Shown one piece after another: positions 32,410 to 41,040 of a stretch of DNA of 64,000 nucleotides. The position numbers and the translations under genes were made by a program. This DNA is from G958296245 sp965262055 (GTDB taxonomy: Bacteria > Chloroflexota > Dehalococcoidia > Lucifugimonadales > G958296245). Every line of letters begins with the position of its first letter. Positions within the stretch are counted from its first letter, which is position 1. The notes under the pieces were generated by a model, which saw only the letters and a program-made list of their open reading frames with translations, did not search any database and was not told the DNA's origin. Location of the stretch: positions 3,162,001 through 3,226,000 of the forward strand of contig CBDHEI010000002.1 in the NCBI GenBank assembly GCA_965262055.1, given 5' to 3'.

Positions 32410-34116
32410 ATGGACCATTCCAAGGCGGTCTACATTACCGACATGGGGGTTTGCACCCCGGCCGCGGCGCTCTCTGCCGAGCACCGCAAGTACCGGTGGC
32501 AGACGGTGCCGTACGAGGCCGAGGGAGTGTCGGGGACGATGATCTACTCCGGGCCGGAGACGGACACGCCGCCGGTGACTCTCCAGCTGGGAGTCTCAGG
32601 GTGGTACGCGGTGTTCCTGGGGCTGTACAGCAACATCCACAGCGCGAGGCTCAAGGCGCGCCTGACCGGCGACCGCGGCTACACATGGTTCGAGCGCGAG
32701 GAGTCGGAGGCGGGCTCCACCGACCCTGTCTACTCAGGTCCGTCAGCGGGCAGGGTGGACAGCTACGCACTGGATGAGCGGTTCTGGAAGTACGCCGATC
32801 TTACCGGCCAAGACATCGTATTCGCGGCGGATGTGGCCAATTCCGGCCCGACCCCGGCATACGTCGCCTACGTGAAGCTGGTGCCCCTGTCGGACGCGGA
32901 GGTCGCGGCCGTACAGGCGGGCCGCGCGCCGGACGCGGAGACGAAGCGGCTGATACTGATGAACGACGCCTTCAGCGAGTACATCTCGCTGCCCCACCAC
33001 GATCCGAGGCAGACGATATGGGACTGGCTGGAGCCCTACCGGGACACCGACTTCAAGACGTTGCTCTGGTGCGCATGCCAGGGCGACGCCGCGCACTACC
33101 CGTCGAGGGTCGTCCCGATCATCGGCTCCGGCACGACCGACTTTCCCAGGGACATAGACCGGACGATCCACGAGTCGATCACGGACCTGGCGGGCAGGGG
33201 CGTAGACGCGCTGCACGAGGTCATAGAGTTCTGCCACGAGGCAGGGATACAGGTCCACGTCAGCAACCGGATGGAGTCGTTCCAGTGCTCGCCGCCCTTC
33301 GAGGAGTTCTTCACGGGGCCGCTCTACCTGGAGCACCCGGAGTGGCGGTGCTCCGACATAGACGGGCGCGAGATCGCCCGCATGAGCTACGTCTACGAGG
33401 GCGTGCGCGAGCTTGTCATGGACATATTCAGGGAGTACGCGAACGACTACGACATTGACGGCATTAACCCGATCTTCAACCGGGGCGCGCCCTTCCTGCT
33501 CTACGAGCAGCCGTTGCTGGACGGCTTCAGGGCGGAGACGGGACTCGACGCCCGCGAACTGGACGAGCACGACGAGCGGTACCTGCGCTACCGGGCTGGG
33601 GTGATGACGGAGTTCATGCGCGGCCTGCGCAGGGAGATGGACGAGATAGGGGAGAGGCGCGGCAGGAAGATCGAGATCTCGGCGCACGTGCTGAACGATG
33701 AGGAGACGAACCTGTATTACGCCCTGGACCTGGCAGCGTGGGTGAAGGAGGGGTTGGTCGACAACCTCATATCGTACCCCTGGCAGAACTTGGAGATTGA
33801 CGTGCCCTACTTTGTGGGGCTCACGAGGGGTACGGGCGTGAGCTACTACAACGAGGTGATGCCCCGGCGGATGCCGCCGGAGGAGTACCGGCAGCGTGCC
33901 ATGGCGGACTATGCGGCGGGGGTGGACGGGCTGTGCTTCTGGGATACGAACGGACGGGACCGCTTCAAGAAGGAGTACAGCATGATCAGGCGCCTCGGCC
34001 ACAGGGACGAGCTCGCCGGATGGGACGACGGCGACAGCGAGTTTTTCACTACGAGGCGGATGCTCAGCGTGGGCGGCTACGTCATGGACAAGTACCCACC
34101 GCACTGGGCCTACTGA
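32410..34116 (+). CDS. TIM-barrel glycosyl-hydrolase-like protein, paralogue B
   Basis: A 568-residue paralogue of the preceding protein with the same plan and the same start (MDHSKAVYITDMGVCTPAA). All shared motifs are kept: NRMESFQCSPPFEEFF, HPEWRCSDIDGREIARMSY, DIDGINPIFNRGAPFLLYEQ, LCFWDTNGRDRFKKEYSM and the C-terminal KYPPHWAY. A short insert (SEAGSTDPVYSGPSAGR) distinguishes it from A. AGGAGGGG precedes the ATG. It probably arose by tandem duplication and then diverged in substrate. Confidence 0.75.
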   Translation: MDHSKAVYITDMGVCTPAAALSAEHRKYRWQTVPYEAEGVSGTMIYSGPETDTPPVTLQLGVSGWYAVFLGLYSNIHSARLKARLTGDRGYTWFEREESEAGSTDPVYSGPSAGRVDSYALDERFWKYADLTGQDIVFAADVANSGPTPAYVAYVKLVPLSDAEVAAVQAGRAPDAETKRLILMNDAFSEYISLPHHDPRQTIWDWLEPYRDTDFKTLLWCACQGDAAHYPSRVVPIIGSGTTDFPRDIDRTIHESITDLAGRGVDALHEVIEFCHEAGIQVHVSNRMESFQCSPPFEEFFTGPLYLEHPEWRCSDIDGREIARMSYVYEGVRELVMDIFREYANDYDIDGINPIFNRGAPFLLYEQPLLDGFRAETGLDARELDEHDERYLRYRAGVMTEFMRGLRREMDEIGERRGRKIEISAHVLNDEETNLYYALDLAAWVKEGLVDNLISYPWQNLEIDVPYFVGLTRGTGVSYYNEVMPRRMPPEEYRQRAMADYAAGVDGLCFWDTNGRDRFKKEYSMIRRLGHRDELAGWDDGDSEFFTTRRMLSVGGYVMDKYPPHWAY

Positions 34117-34153
34117 TCCCCGGCGAGAGATAGGGAGTCTACGGAGGAGCCCG

Positions 34154-34909
34154 ATGTATACGACCGACATGTATGAGGGGATGATTGCGGAGACGATCAC
34201 GGTGCGAGGGCACGGCGGGGACGTTGTGAACGCCTACCTGGCGCGGCCCCTGGGACCGGGGCCGCATCCCGGCATGGTGCTCGCTCACCATATGCCCGGG
34301 TGGGACGAGTGGTACCGGGAGACGGCCCGGAAGTTCGCACACCACGGCTACGCGACGATCTCGCCCGACCTGTACCACCGTGCCGGGCATGGCACGCCCG
34401 ACGACGTGGCCGCCAAGGTGCGCTCGGAGGGCGGAGCGCCGGACGACCAGGTGGTGGGCGACCTTGCCGCGTCGATGGAGTATCTGCGCTCTCTGCCGAA
34501 CTCCAGCGGGAATGTCGGCGCGTTCGGGACGTGCTCTGGCGGGCGCCACGTGCTGCTGACGGCCTCACGCGTGCAGGGGTTCGACGCGGTGGTCGACTGC
34601 TGGGGCGGGCGCGTAGTCATGGCAGAGTCCGAGCTGACGCCGCAGACTCCGGCCGCGCCCATCGACTACACGGCAGACCTCTCCTGTCCGGTCCTCGGCC
34701 TCTTCGGAGAGGACGACAGCAGTCCCTCGCCGGAGCAGGTCGCCCTACACGAAGAGGCACTGAAACGGCATGGCAAAGAGTACGAGTTCCACATGTACGC
34801 CGGAGCGGGGCACGGATTCTTCTACTACGACCGCTCCGTCTATCGCCAGGAGCAGGCAGTGGACGGCTGGCGGAAGGTATTCGCCTTCCTGGCGAACCAT
34901 CTCGCGTAG
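34154..34909 (+). CDS. Dienelactone hydrolase family alpha/beta hydrolase
   Basis: A 251-residue alpha/beta hydrolase. The nucleophile is Cys in GTCSGGRH, the acid is in LFGEDDSSPSPEQ and the base is His in YAGAGHGFFYYDR, the DLH arrangement. It has no signal peptide. It lies between TIM-barrel paralogues B and C, so it may act in the same breakdown pathway, for example opening a lactone product. This link is inferred from the operon. Confidence 0.88.
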   Translation: MYTTDMYEGMIAETITVRGHGGDVVNAYLARPLGPGPHPGMVLAHHMPGWDEWYRETARKFAHHGYATISPDLYHRAGHGTPDDVAAKVRSEGGAPDDQVVGDLAASMEYLRSLPNSSGNVGAFGTCSGGRHVLLTASRVQGFDAVVDCWGGRVVMAESELTPQTPAAPIDYTADLSCPVLGLFGEDDSSPSPEQVALHEEALKRHGKEYEFHMYAGAGHGFFYYDRSVYRQEQAVDGWRKVFAFLANHLA

Positions 34910-34943
34910 GGGCGTCCCCCACGCTGAACTGAGGAGTAAGGCG

Positions 34944-35222
34944 ATGTGCACCATGATCACCGAACAGGGCGCCATAGCCGGCAGCGGCAAGGGCACTCCA
35001 GGCTGGATCGAGGTCGACCGGGTCAACGTGTCGTACGACCACCCGGCCCACATGACGATAGAGCACACCCTGAACATCGATTTCGTGAACGCTTCCGGGG
35101 GGCTAAGCGACCGCGTGGCCGTCGAGCTGACGCGCCAGTCAGCCCGCCAGCTCGTAGACCTGATCGGCGCCGCCCTGGAGCGGGGCGCAGAGGTGGACGG
35201 CCCGGAGCCGGTCCCGGCATAG
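34944..35222 (+). CDS. DUF6295-like small protein
   Basis: A 92-residue protein starting MCTMITEQGAIAGSGKGTPGWIEVDRVNVSYDHP and continuing HMTIEHTLNIDF and DRVAVELTRQSARQLVDLI. This pattern fits the small DUF6295 family, whose function is unknown. The ATG follows GAGGAG. It sits between the dienelactone hydrolase and the third TIM-barrel paralogue on the same strand. Confidence 0.72.
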   Translation: MCTMITEQGAIAGSGKGTPGWIEVDRVNVSYDHPAHMTIEHTLNIDFVNASGGLSDRVAVELTRQSARQLVDLIGAALERGAEVDGPEPVPA

Positions 35223-35294
35223 CCGCTGCCACAGAAGTGTACAAATCGAGCTTGGCACAACGTATCGGGAAGCAGGAGTAGCGGGAGGCAGGAG

Positions 35295-36973
35295 ATGGAC
35301 CATTCCATGGCCGTCTACGTAACCGATCTGAGCGTGTGCACGCCGGCGGCGGCCTTGTCCGCGGGGCGGCGGAAGTACCACTGGCAGACTATCCCGTACG
35401 AGACGGAGGAGTTCTCGGGGGTGATGCTGTCCACCGGACCGGAGACGGAGGCCCCGGAGGTCACGCTGCCGTTGGGCGTGACCGGATGGCATGCGGTCTT
35501 CATCGGACTGTGGGGGACGGAAAGCCAAGACGTGTGGGGCGATGGCACGAACCAGGACACGGTCAAGGTGCGCCTCAGCGACAACCCCTGCTTCACGCGC
35601 ATAGTGCGCGAGGACCTGGACTACTTCACCTTCGACGAGCGCTTCTGGATCTACGCGGACCTGACGGGCAGGGACATCGTCTTCGGGCAGCAGATGAGCG
35701 GCTGGCCGGCGCGCGCATATCCCGCCTACGTGAAGGTCGTGCCTCTGTCGGACGCCGAGGTAGAGACCATCCAGAGCGAACGGCAGCGCGAGAATACGAA
35801 AACGCTGATCGGCATCGCCTGTGAAGGGGACGACTACCTGGGAAACCTGCGGCCAACGACCCGCGAGGAGATATGGGAGTTGGTCGAGCCGTACCGGGAT
35901 ACGGACTTCAGGCAGCTCTTCTGGTGCGTCGGCAGCGGCGGCGACATTTGCACATACCCGACGCGTATCGGCGCGTTGCAAAACGTAGAGAGGGAGGACC
36001 GGTCGCGGCCCTTCGACCGCGTAAAGGGCGAGGCGCTGAGCATCCTGCTGGGGGGAAGGGCATCGACCCGCTGGAGGAGGCCGTCAGCCATGCGCACAAG
36101 CTGGGGCTGGAGATGAATGCCCAGCTACGCATGGGGGCCTTCCAGGCGGCGCCGCCTCTTGAGGGGACGTACACCGGCCCTGTGTGGGGCCGTCACCCCG
36201 AGTGGCACTGCATCGACATAGACGGCCGCGAGATCGCCCGCATGAGCTACGCCTTCGAGGGCATGCAGGACTACGTGCTGTCGTTGCTGCTGGAGCTGGC
36301 GGGATACGACGTGGACGGCGTATGCATGACCTGGGTCAGGGGCGCGCCCTACGTGCTGTACGAGAAGCCCTTGGTGGAGGGCTTCAAGGCGAAGACGGGG
36401 AAGGACCCGCGCGACCTGCCGGAGGACAATGAGGAGTACTTGCGCTATCGGGCTGGATTCATGACGGCTTTCGCTCGAAAGGTGCGCCGCGCCATGGACG
36501 AGAGGGGACGGCAGCGCGGGCGCAAGGTCGAGCTGCTCACGCACGTGCTCAACGACGAGGACGCCAACCTGTTCTACGGGTTCGACGTAGAGACGTGGGT
36601 GCGCGAGGGGCTCATCGACACACTGATCCCTTACCCCTGGCGGGAGAAAGACATCGACGTGGCGTACTTTGCAGGGATCACCGGCGGCACTTCGGTGTCG
36701 CTACGCCCGGAGATCATGCCTCGAAGCATGCCGCCGGAGCAGTTCAGGCGGCACGCCCTGGACTTTTATGACAAGGGCGCCGAGGGATTCTGCTTTTGGG
36801 ACACGGAGGGGCGGCACCTGCGCAGGGCGGAGTGGAGCATGATGCAGAGGCTGGGCCACAAGGATGATCTGGCCGGCTGGGACGACGGAGAAGGGGAGTT
36901 TTTCCGTTCAATTAAGCTTCGCAGCCTGGGCGGATACGTGATGGACAAGTACCCGCCGCTGTGGGCCTATTGA
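35295..36973 (+). pseudogene. TIM-barrel glycosyl-hydrolase-like protein, paralogue C, frameshifted
   Basis: The third paralogue (MDHSMAVYVTDLSVCTPAA). The first frame runs to about residue 253 (KGEALSILL), then homology shifts frame at a run of six G at 36050-36055 and goes on as GKGIDPLEEAVSHAHKLGLEMN to the end (KYPPLWAY). One added G would give an intact protein of 559 residues. So it is either a young pseudogene, a phase-variable gene, or a sequencing error in the homopolymer. Catalytic-region motifs (DIDGREIARMSY, RYRAGFMTAFARKVR) are preserved. Confidence 0.85.
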
Positions 36974-37015
36974 CCGCCATGCCACGATGGCCCAGGGCGG
37001 GTGGCGTTCATGGGG

Positions 37016-37021
37016 TATAAT
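37016..37021 (+). promoter_or_regulatory. -10 box immediately before rsfS (possible leaderless transcript)
   Basis: A perfect TATAAT ends six bases before the A of the rsfS ATG, so transcription would begin at or next to the start codon. There is no Shine-Dalgarno sequence between them. No clear -35 box is seen at 17 bases. Confidence 0.5.
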
Positions 37022-37027
37022 TCGAGC

Positions 37028-37390
37028 ATGGCTGTTGGAGAAACGCTAGACCCCGCCGACTGCGCGCAGACTATCGTAGACGTCGCTTCCGACAGGTTGG
37101 CGTCTGACATAGTCATGCTCGACCTGCGGGGAGTGAGCGACTTCACCGACTACTTCGTCATAATGTCGGCCGGGTCGGCCCGTCAGATAGATGGTCTGGT
37201 CGAATACCTCGAAGCCGACGTCAAGCAGAAGGGCGGCAGTCTGCACCACCGCGAGGGGCCTGCCGAGGCCGGGTGGGTGCTGCTTGACTTTGGCGACGTA
37301 ATCGTCCACATCATGCGCCCCGAGGAGCGGGAGTTCTACGACATCGAGGGGGCGTGGTCCGCCGGCAAGGAGACCGTCAGGATTCAGTGA
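37028..37390 (+). CDS. rsfS: Ribosome silencing factor RsfS
   Basis: RsfS binds L14 and blocks subunit joining when nutrients are short. The 120-residue protein has the family core DIVMLDLRGVSDFTDYFVIMSAGSARQ, HHREGPAEAGWVLLDFGDVIVHIM and REFYDIEGAW. An in-frame ATG nine codons earlier exists, but the TATAAT between them argues for this start. The 3' end overlaps the convergent ndk gene by 14 bases. Confidence 0.93.
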   Translation: MAVGETLDPADCAQTIVDVASDRLASDIVMLDLRGVSDFTDYFVIMSAGSARQIDGLVEYLEADVKQKGGSLHHREGPAEAGWVLLDFGDVIVHIMRPEEREFYDIEGAWSAGKETVRIQ

Positions 37391-37829
37391 TCCAGCGGTC
37401 TATGTCCCGCTCGTAGCCGAGCACCTCGCCAGGGGTGAAGAAAACCCCAATCTCCCTCTCCGCCGACTCGTCGGAGTCGGAGCCGTGGACCAGGTTCTGG
37501 CCGATGGTCAGGGCGTAGTCGCCCCGTATCGTGCCTGGAGGCGAGTCCTCCGGGCTGGTCTCCCCCATGAGGGAGCGCACGGCTTGGACGGCGCCGGGGC
37601 CCTCGACAACCAGGGCTACCAGCGGGCTCGACGTGATGAACTCTATGAGTCCGGGGAAGAACGGCTTGTCGACGTGGGCCTCGTAGTGACGTGTCCCCAG
37701 GCTCTCGTCGGCCTGCAGCATCTTCATGGCCGTCAGCTTGAGGCCGCGGCGCTCCAATCGCGATATTAGCTCTCCGACCAGCCCGCGCTGTACGGCGTCG
37801 GGCTTTAGTAGTATCAGGCTTCTGTCCAA
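37377..37829 (-). CDS. ndk: Nucleoside diphosphate kinase
   Basis: Balances NTP and dNTP pools. The 150-residue protein has LILLKPDAVQRGLVGELISR and the active-site histidine in NLVHGSDSDESAEREIG. The C-terminus extends slightly beyond the usual end (YERDIDRWITES). It is the last of a minus-strand run with tsaE and tsaB. Confidence 0.97.
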   Translation of the reverse strand: MDRSLILLKPDAVQRGLVGELISRLERRGLKLTAMKMLQADESLGTRHYEAHVDKPFFPGLIEFITSSPLVALVVEGPGAVQAVRSLMGETSPEDSPPGTIRGDYALTIGQNLVHGSDSDESAEREIGVFFTPGEVLGYERDIDRWITES

Positions 37830-37863
37830 TTCGTTCCTGCCCTCTTCGTTGATGGTCTGGTCC

Positions 37864-38550
37864 CTACGAGTCTAGCATTCGGACGCCACTCCGTGCGGAG
37901 TCAAGCTGCGAGCCCCGGATGTATGTGGGCTGTAGCGCTTCGGCGTCGTCAAGGTCCGACTCGCACAGTCGCCGGTACGCAATGGCCGCCAGGGCGGACG
38001 GCAGCCTTGTCGGAGCAGCGCAGCTTGCTGCTGAGGCGCCCTTGGGCAGTCCGTGCTCGACAAGCACGGGGACAGATTCGCCGCAGAAAAGCGTGTTCTC
38101 AGGGCTCTCGGCGGCTACGTCTTCGGGAGCCTCTACTTCGTAAGCGCCGTCTTCATGGGTGCCGGCGTTCGGATCGAATCTACCAGCGTAAAGCGTCTTC
38201 TTCCCTGCGGTCATAACGGCGCATACGGGGCGTCCCAGCCCAAGGTACGGGTAAGCCTCTACGTGGAGGCTGCCCACGGCGACCAAGGGGATGCCCTGCG
38301 CCATCGACATCGCCTTGGCCACGCTGACGCCGACTCGCAGCGCGCTGAACCCCCCCGGCCCCCTGGCTACAAAGACGGCTTCTACGTCCTCGGGGGACAC
38401 GCCGGCCTGTTCCATCAGGCGACGTATGGCCGGTACGCACTCGACGGAGTGGTTCTGCTCGGAACGCCAGGAAAGCGCGTGCGTTACCTGACCATTTTTG
38501 GACAACGCGACCGAGGCGTAGCGCGTCGACGTATCTATGGACAGCTCCAT
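37864..38550 (-). CDS. tsaB: tRNA threonylcarbamoyladenosine biosynthesis protein TsaB
   Basis: TsaB partners TsaD in making t6A37 in tRNAs that read ANN codons. The 228-residue ASKHA-fold protein has LSIDTSTRYASVALSK, GPGGFSALRVGVSVAKAMSMAQGIPLVAVGSL and VMTAGKKTLYAG. It lies 13 bases after tsaE on the same strand, a usual pairing. The tRNA-Ser(GCU) in this window would be a substrate of the pathway. Confidence 0.92.
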   Translation of the reverse strand: MELSIDTSTRYASVALSKNGQVTHALSWRSEQNHSVECVPAIRRLMEQAGVSPEDVEAVFVARGPGGFSALRVGVSVAKAMSMAQGIPLVAVGSLHVEAYPYLGLGRPVCAVMTAGKKTLYAGRFDPNAGTHEDGAYEVEAPEDVAAESPENTLFCGESVPVLVEHGLPKGASAASCAAPTRLPSALAAIAYRRLCESDLDDAEALQPTYIRGSQLDSARSGVRMLDS

Positions 38551-38563
38551 GGTATGGCCCTGC

Positions 38564-39055
38564 CTATGGCGCCCGGCTCGCTCTCAGGGCGGCGAGCGCA
38601 TCGGCAAAGGCGGCCCCGTCCGCGGACACCTTCATGCGGCGCGTCTCGTCGTCCACGTACTTCAATTCGATGCTCATGTGTTGCTCGTCCAGCAGTCCGG
38701 GCACCCTGTCCGCCCACTCGACCACCGTGACACCGTCGCTTTCAAGGTACTCCTCCAGGCCCAGGTCCAGCACGTCCGCGCCGCCCTTCAGCCGGTACAG
38801 GTCCACGTGGTAGAGCGTCATCCGGGCGCTGTACTCCGAAACCAGCACGAATGTGGGGCTCCTGGCCGTCTCGTCCGAGCCCAGCCCCCGCAGGATGCCC
38901 TGCGTAAGGCAGGTCTTGCCCGCTCCCAGCTCGCCGGTCAGCAGGAAGACGTCCCCGGGCCGGGCCACCTCCCCCAGCACCCTGCCTACGCGTCGGGTCT
39001 CTTCAGGGCCGGTGGTGGTCAGCTCCAGGCACTCTATGACGCCTCCATCACTCAC
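38564..39055 (-). CDS. tsaE: tRNA threonylcarbamoyladenosine biosynthesis ATPase TsaE
   Basis: The ATPase of the t6A machinery. The 163-residue protein has Walker A LTGELGAGKTCLTQGIL, SPTFVLVSEYSARMTLYHVDLYRL and VVEWADRVPG. All are standard for TsaE. It is next to tsaB and follows an uncharacterised gene by 26 bases in one operon. Confidence 0.94.
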   Translation of the reverse strand: MSDGGVIECLELTTTGPEETRRVGRVLGEVARPGDVFLLTGELGAGKTCLTQGILRGLGSDETARSPTFVLVSEYSARMTLYHVDLYRLKGGADVLDLGLEEYLESDGVTVVEWADRVPGLLDEQHMSIELKYVDDETRRMKVSADGAAFADALAALRASRAP

Positions 39056-39081
39056 GTTGCGTCCGTCCTGGGTGGCAACCG

Positions 39082-39837
39082 CTAGAAATCGTCTTCGTCC
39101 TCGTCCTCGTCGTATGCCGGCGATGGGGCAGGGCCCGGTGTGTGGGGCACCAGTGCGCTGCGATGCTGCTGGCGCTCCCTGCGGCGTGGCAGCGACAACA
39201 GCGCGTCCCTTACGCTGGCGGCCTCTCCCGACCCGTGGCCCACGATGAGCGCGTTGACGCCCGCCAGGCGCAGCGACTCGAGCGCGGTGGAGTCAAGGCC
39301 GTCGGGGGCCTCCACCAGGAGGGGCTTGTCCGTGAGCCCGCGCAGGGTCTGCACCGCCATGAGAGCTTCTATGGTCAGCGGGAGCTCAGTCAGCGGCGGC
39401 GTGAAGAGCACCCCGTCCACCTGCAGCTCCATGAGGGCGCGAACCGACTCCTCGTCCATGTCGGCGGGCACCTCAGCAATGACGCCGAGGTCCTCGTCGT
39501 TGAGCACGGCGGCGTGGGTCTCCAGCGACTTGAACACGACGAAATCGCAACCTTTACCGAGGAGGTTGGTGGACTGCTCGAGCGTAAAGCTGGAGGAGCG
39601 CACGCCCCAGACACGGTCTTCGATCCCTTGAGCTCCGTCCATGGGGTCGGAAGAGTCAACCACAATGGCGTCGGCCGCTGAGGTAGCGGAGGCTGCGTCG
39701 CCGATCTGTTCGGCGCTTACCGACTCGATCAGCACCAGGTCCGGGGTGGCTTGCTCTTTCCCGGCGGCGGCACCGAACCCCAATGGCGGAGCCGATTGCA
39801 GTCCCGCCTTCTCAATTATGTCTATCAGTCTGCTCAT
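39082..39837 (-). CDS. Uncharacterised protein with acidic tail, upstream of tsaE
   Basis: A 251-residue protein (MSRLIDIIEKAGLQSAPPLGFGA) rich in Ala, Leu and acidic residues. Repeating strand-helix segments (DFVVFKSLETHAAVL, GVIAEVPADMDEESVRALMEL, KPLLVEAPDGLDSTALESL, NALIVGHGSGEAASV) suggest a TIM-barrel-like fold. It ends in a polar linker and an acidic tail (YDEDEDEDDF). No family is recognised. GGAG lies before the ATG. Its place upstream of tsaE-tsaB-ndk suggests a housekeeping role. Confidence 0.65.
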   Translation of the reverse strand: MSRLIDIIEKAGLQSAPPLGFGAAAGKEQATPDLVLIESVSAEQIGDAASATSAADAIVVDSSDPMDGAQGIEDRVWGVRSSSFTLEQSTNLLGKGCDFVVFKSLETHAAVLNDEDLGVIAEVPADMDEESVRALMELQVDGVLFTPPLTELPLTIEALMAVQTLRGLTDKPLLVEAPDGLDSTALESLRLAGVNALIVGHGSGEAASVRDALLSLPRRRERQQHRSALVPHTPGPAPSPAYDEDEDEDDF

Positions 39838-39956
39838 GCAGCAACTCCTCTCTCTCGCTGTCTCCAAGGGATTCTAAGGCAGCAGCCAGACTGGTTCAAC
39901 TTGTCCGGCTGCGTTAGTCTGTAACGGAACGAACCAGCACGCGCGGAGGACAAGAC

Positions 39957-40643
39957 ATGCAAGCGCGCCGCTTCCAGGGGAAGACCCTGGCTTACGTCAC
40001 AGTGGAGCCGGACGGGTACGAAGCTGGCCGTCAGTACCCCATGATCATACTGCTTCACGGGTACGGCGCAAACATGGGAGACCTGGCCGGCCTCAGCGGC
40101 GTGCTGGGCGATTCCGGTTACGTCTACGCGATGCCCAACGCCCCCATAGAGCTCCAGACGGGGTTTGGGATGATGGGATTCGCGTGGGCAGACCCGCCGG
40201 CGGGAGGCGAGGGCAGCGGCATCTACGAATCCGATGAGCGCCTTGGGGTGTTCTTCGAAGAGGTGATGGCCCAATACGGTGTGGAGGCGGGCAACGTAGT
40301 GCTCGGCGGCTTCTCCCAAGGCGGCATGATGAGCTGCCGCCTCGGTCTGGCCAGACCGGAGACCTTTCGCGGCCTCGTCTGCCTCAGCGGCGTGGTGCTG
40401 GATACGGACGGGTTGAAGGAACGGCTGCCGGGGGACAGGACACAGCCCATCTTCATGTCGCACGGAACGGATGATACGGTAATTCCGATAGAGTCAGCCC
40501 GGCGATCCCTGCAGCTCCTGCGGGCCGAAGGCTACGCTCCCCAGTACCGCGAGTACGGCATGGGACACGAGATCAGGGCCGAAGTGCTCGACGATCTGAC
40601 GCCCTGGCTCCATGAAGTACTTCCGCCGTTGGGGAGTAGCTAG
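39957..40643 (+). CDS. Phospholipase/carboxylesterase family hydrolase
   Basis: A 228-residue alpha/beta hydrolase of the acyl-protein thioesterase/carboxylesterase 2 group. The oxyanion region is IILLHGYGANMGDL, the nucleophile Ser lies in LGGFSQGGMMS, the Asp in SHGTDDTVIPI and the His in YGMGHEIRAEV. It is cytoplasmic, with no signal peptide. GGAGGA precedes the ATG. It is divergent from the tsaE operon. Confidence 0.92.
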   Translation: MQARRFQGKTLAYVTVEPDGYEAGRQYPMIILLHGYGANMGDLAGLSGVLGDSGYVYAMPNAPIELQTGFGMMGFAWADPPAGGEGSGIYESDERLGVFFEEVMAQYGVEAGNVVLGGFSQGGMMSCRLGLARPETFRGLVCLSGVVLDTDGLKERLPGDRTQPIFMSHGTDDTVIPIESARRSLQLLRAEGYAPQYREYGMGHEIRAEVLDDLTPWLHEVLPPLGSS

Positions 40644-40828
40644 CGCCGCCTCGGCGCGCAACGGGGACGCTTGGCGAAATTGCGCATATACGTGAGGAAA
40701 CTCAAGAAGGTTCGCTGGCATCGTCACGAACTGGAAACACACAGCCGCGAATACGTAACGTAGGCGGCTAGTGCAGTCGCTTTCAGCGGAGTATCTCCGA
40801 ATAGTGTCGAAATTCACAATCTCGACAA

Positions 40829-40857
40829 TTGATTGAGTTGCGTATCTTTGCTATATT
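40829..40857 (+). promoter_or_regulatory. Promoter for tRNA-Ser (and perhaps miaB)
   Basis: TTGATT and TATATT are separated by exactly 17 bases, and the -10 box ends nine bases before the mature tRNA 5' end. This is a good sigma-70-type match. The rest of the gap from 40644 holds nothing I recognise. Confidence 0.65.
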
Positions 40858-40866
40858 GGAATCCTT

Positions 40867-40958
40867 GGAGGGATCGCATAGTGGTCTAGTGCGGCCGCCT
40901 GCTAAGCGGTTAGGGGGAGAAATCCCTCTCATGGGTTCGAATCCCATTCCCTCCGCCA
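40867..40958 (+). tRNA. tRNA-Ser (anticodon GCU), CCA encoded
   Basis: The acceptor stem GGAGGGA pairs with TCCCTCC; discriminator G is followed by genomic CCA. The anticodon arm GCCGC-CTGCTAA-GCGGT gives anticodon GCU, reading AGC/AGU. A long variable arm (GGGGGAGAAATCCCTCTC region) and T arm with TTCGAAT mark a class II serine tRNA. Confidence 0.96.
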
Positions 40959-41040
40959 TTTTCAGAAGATGAGTAGGTAGCCAAGTCGTTTGACGAATAA
41001 GCTCGCCTCGGCGGGCCTAGTTGAATAGACCTCCCTTCCC

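Noticed and set aside
40867..40958. tRNA-Ser as an attachment site for an integrated element
   Set aside because: No integrase gene and no direct repeat of the tRNA 3' end is seen nearby; the flanks are housekeeping genes.
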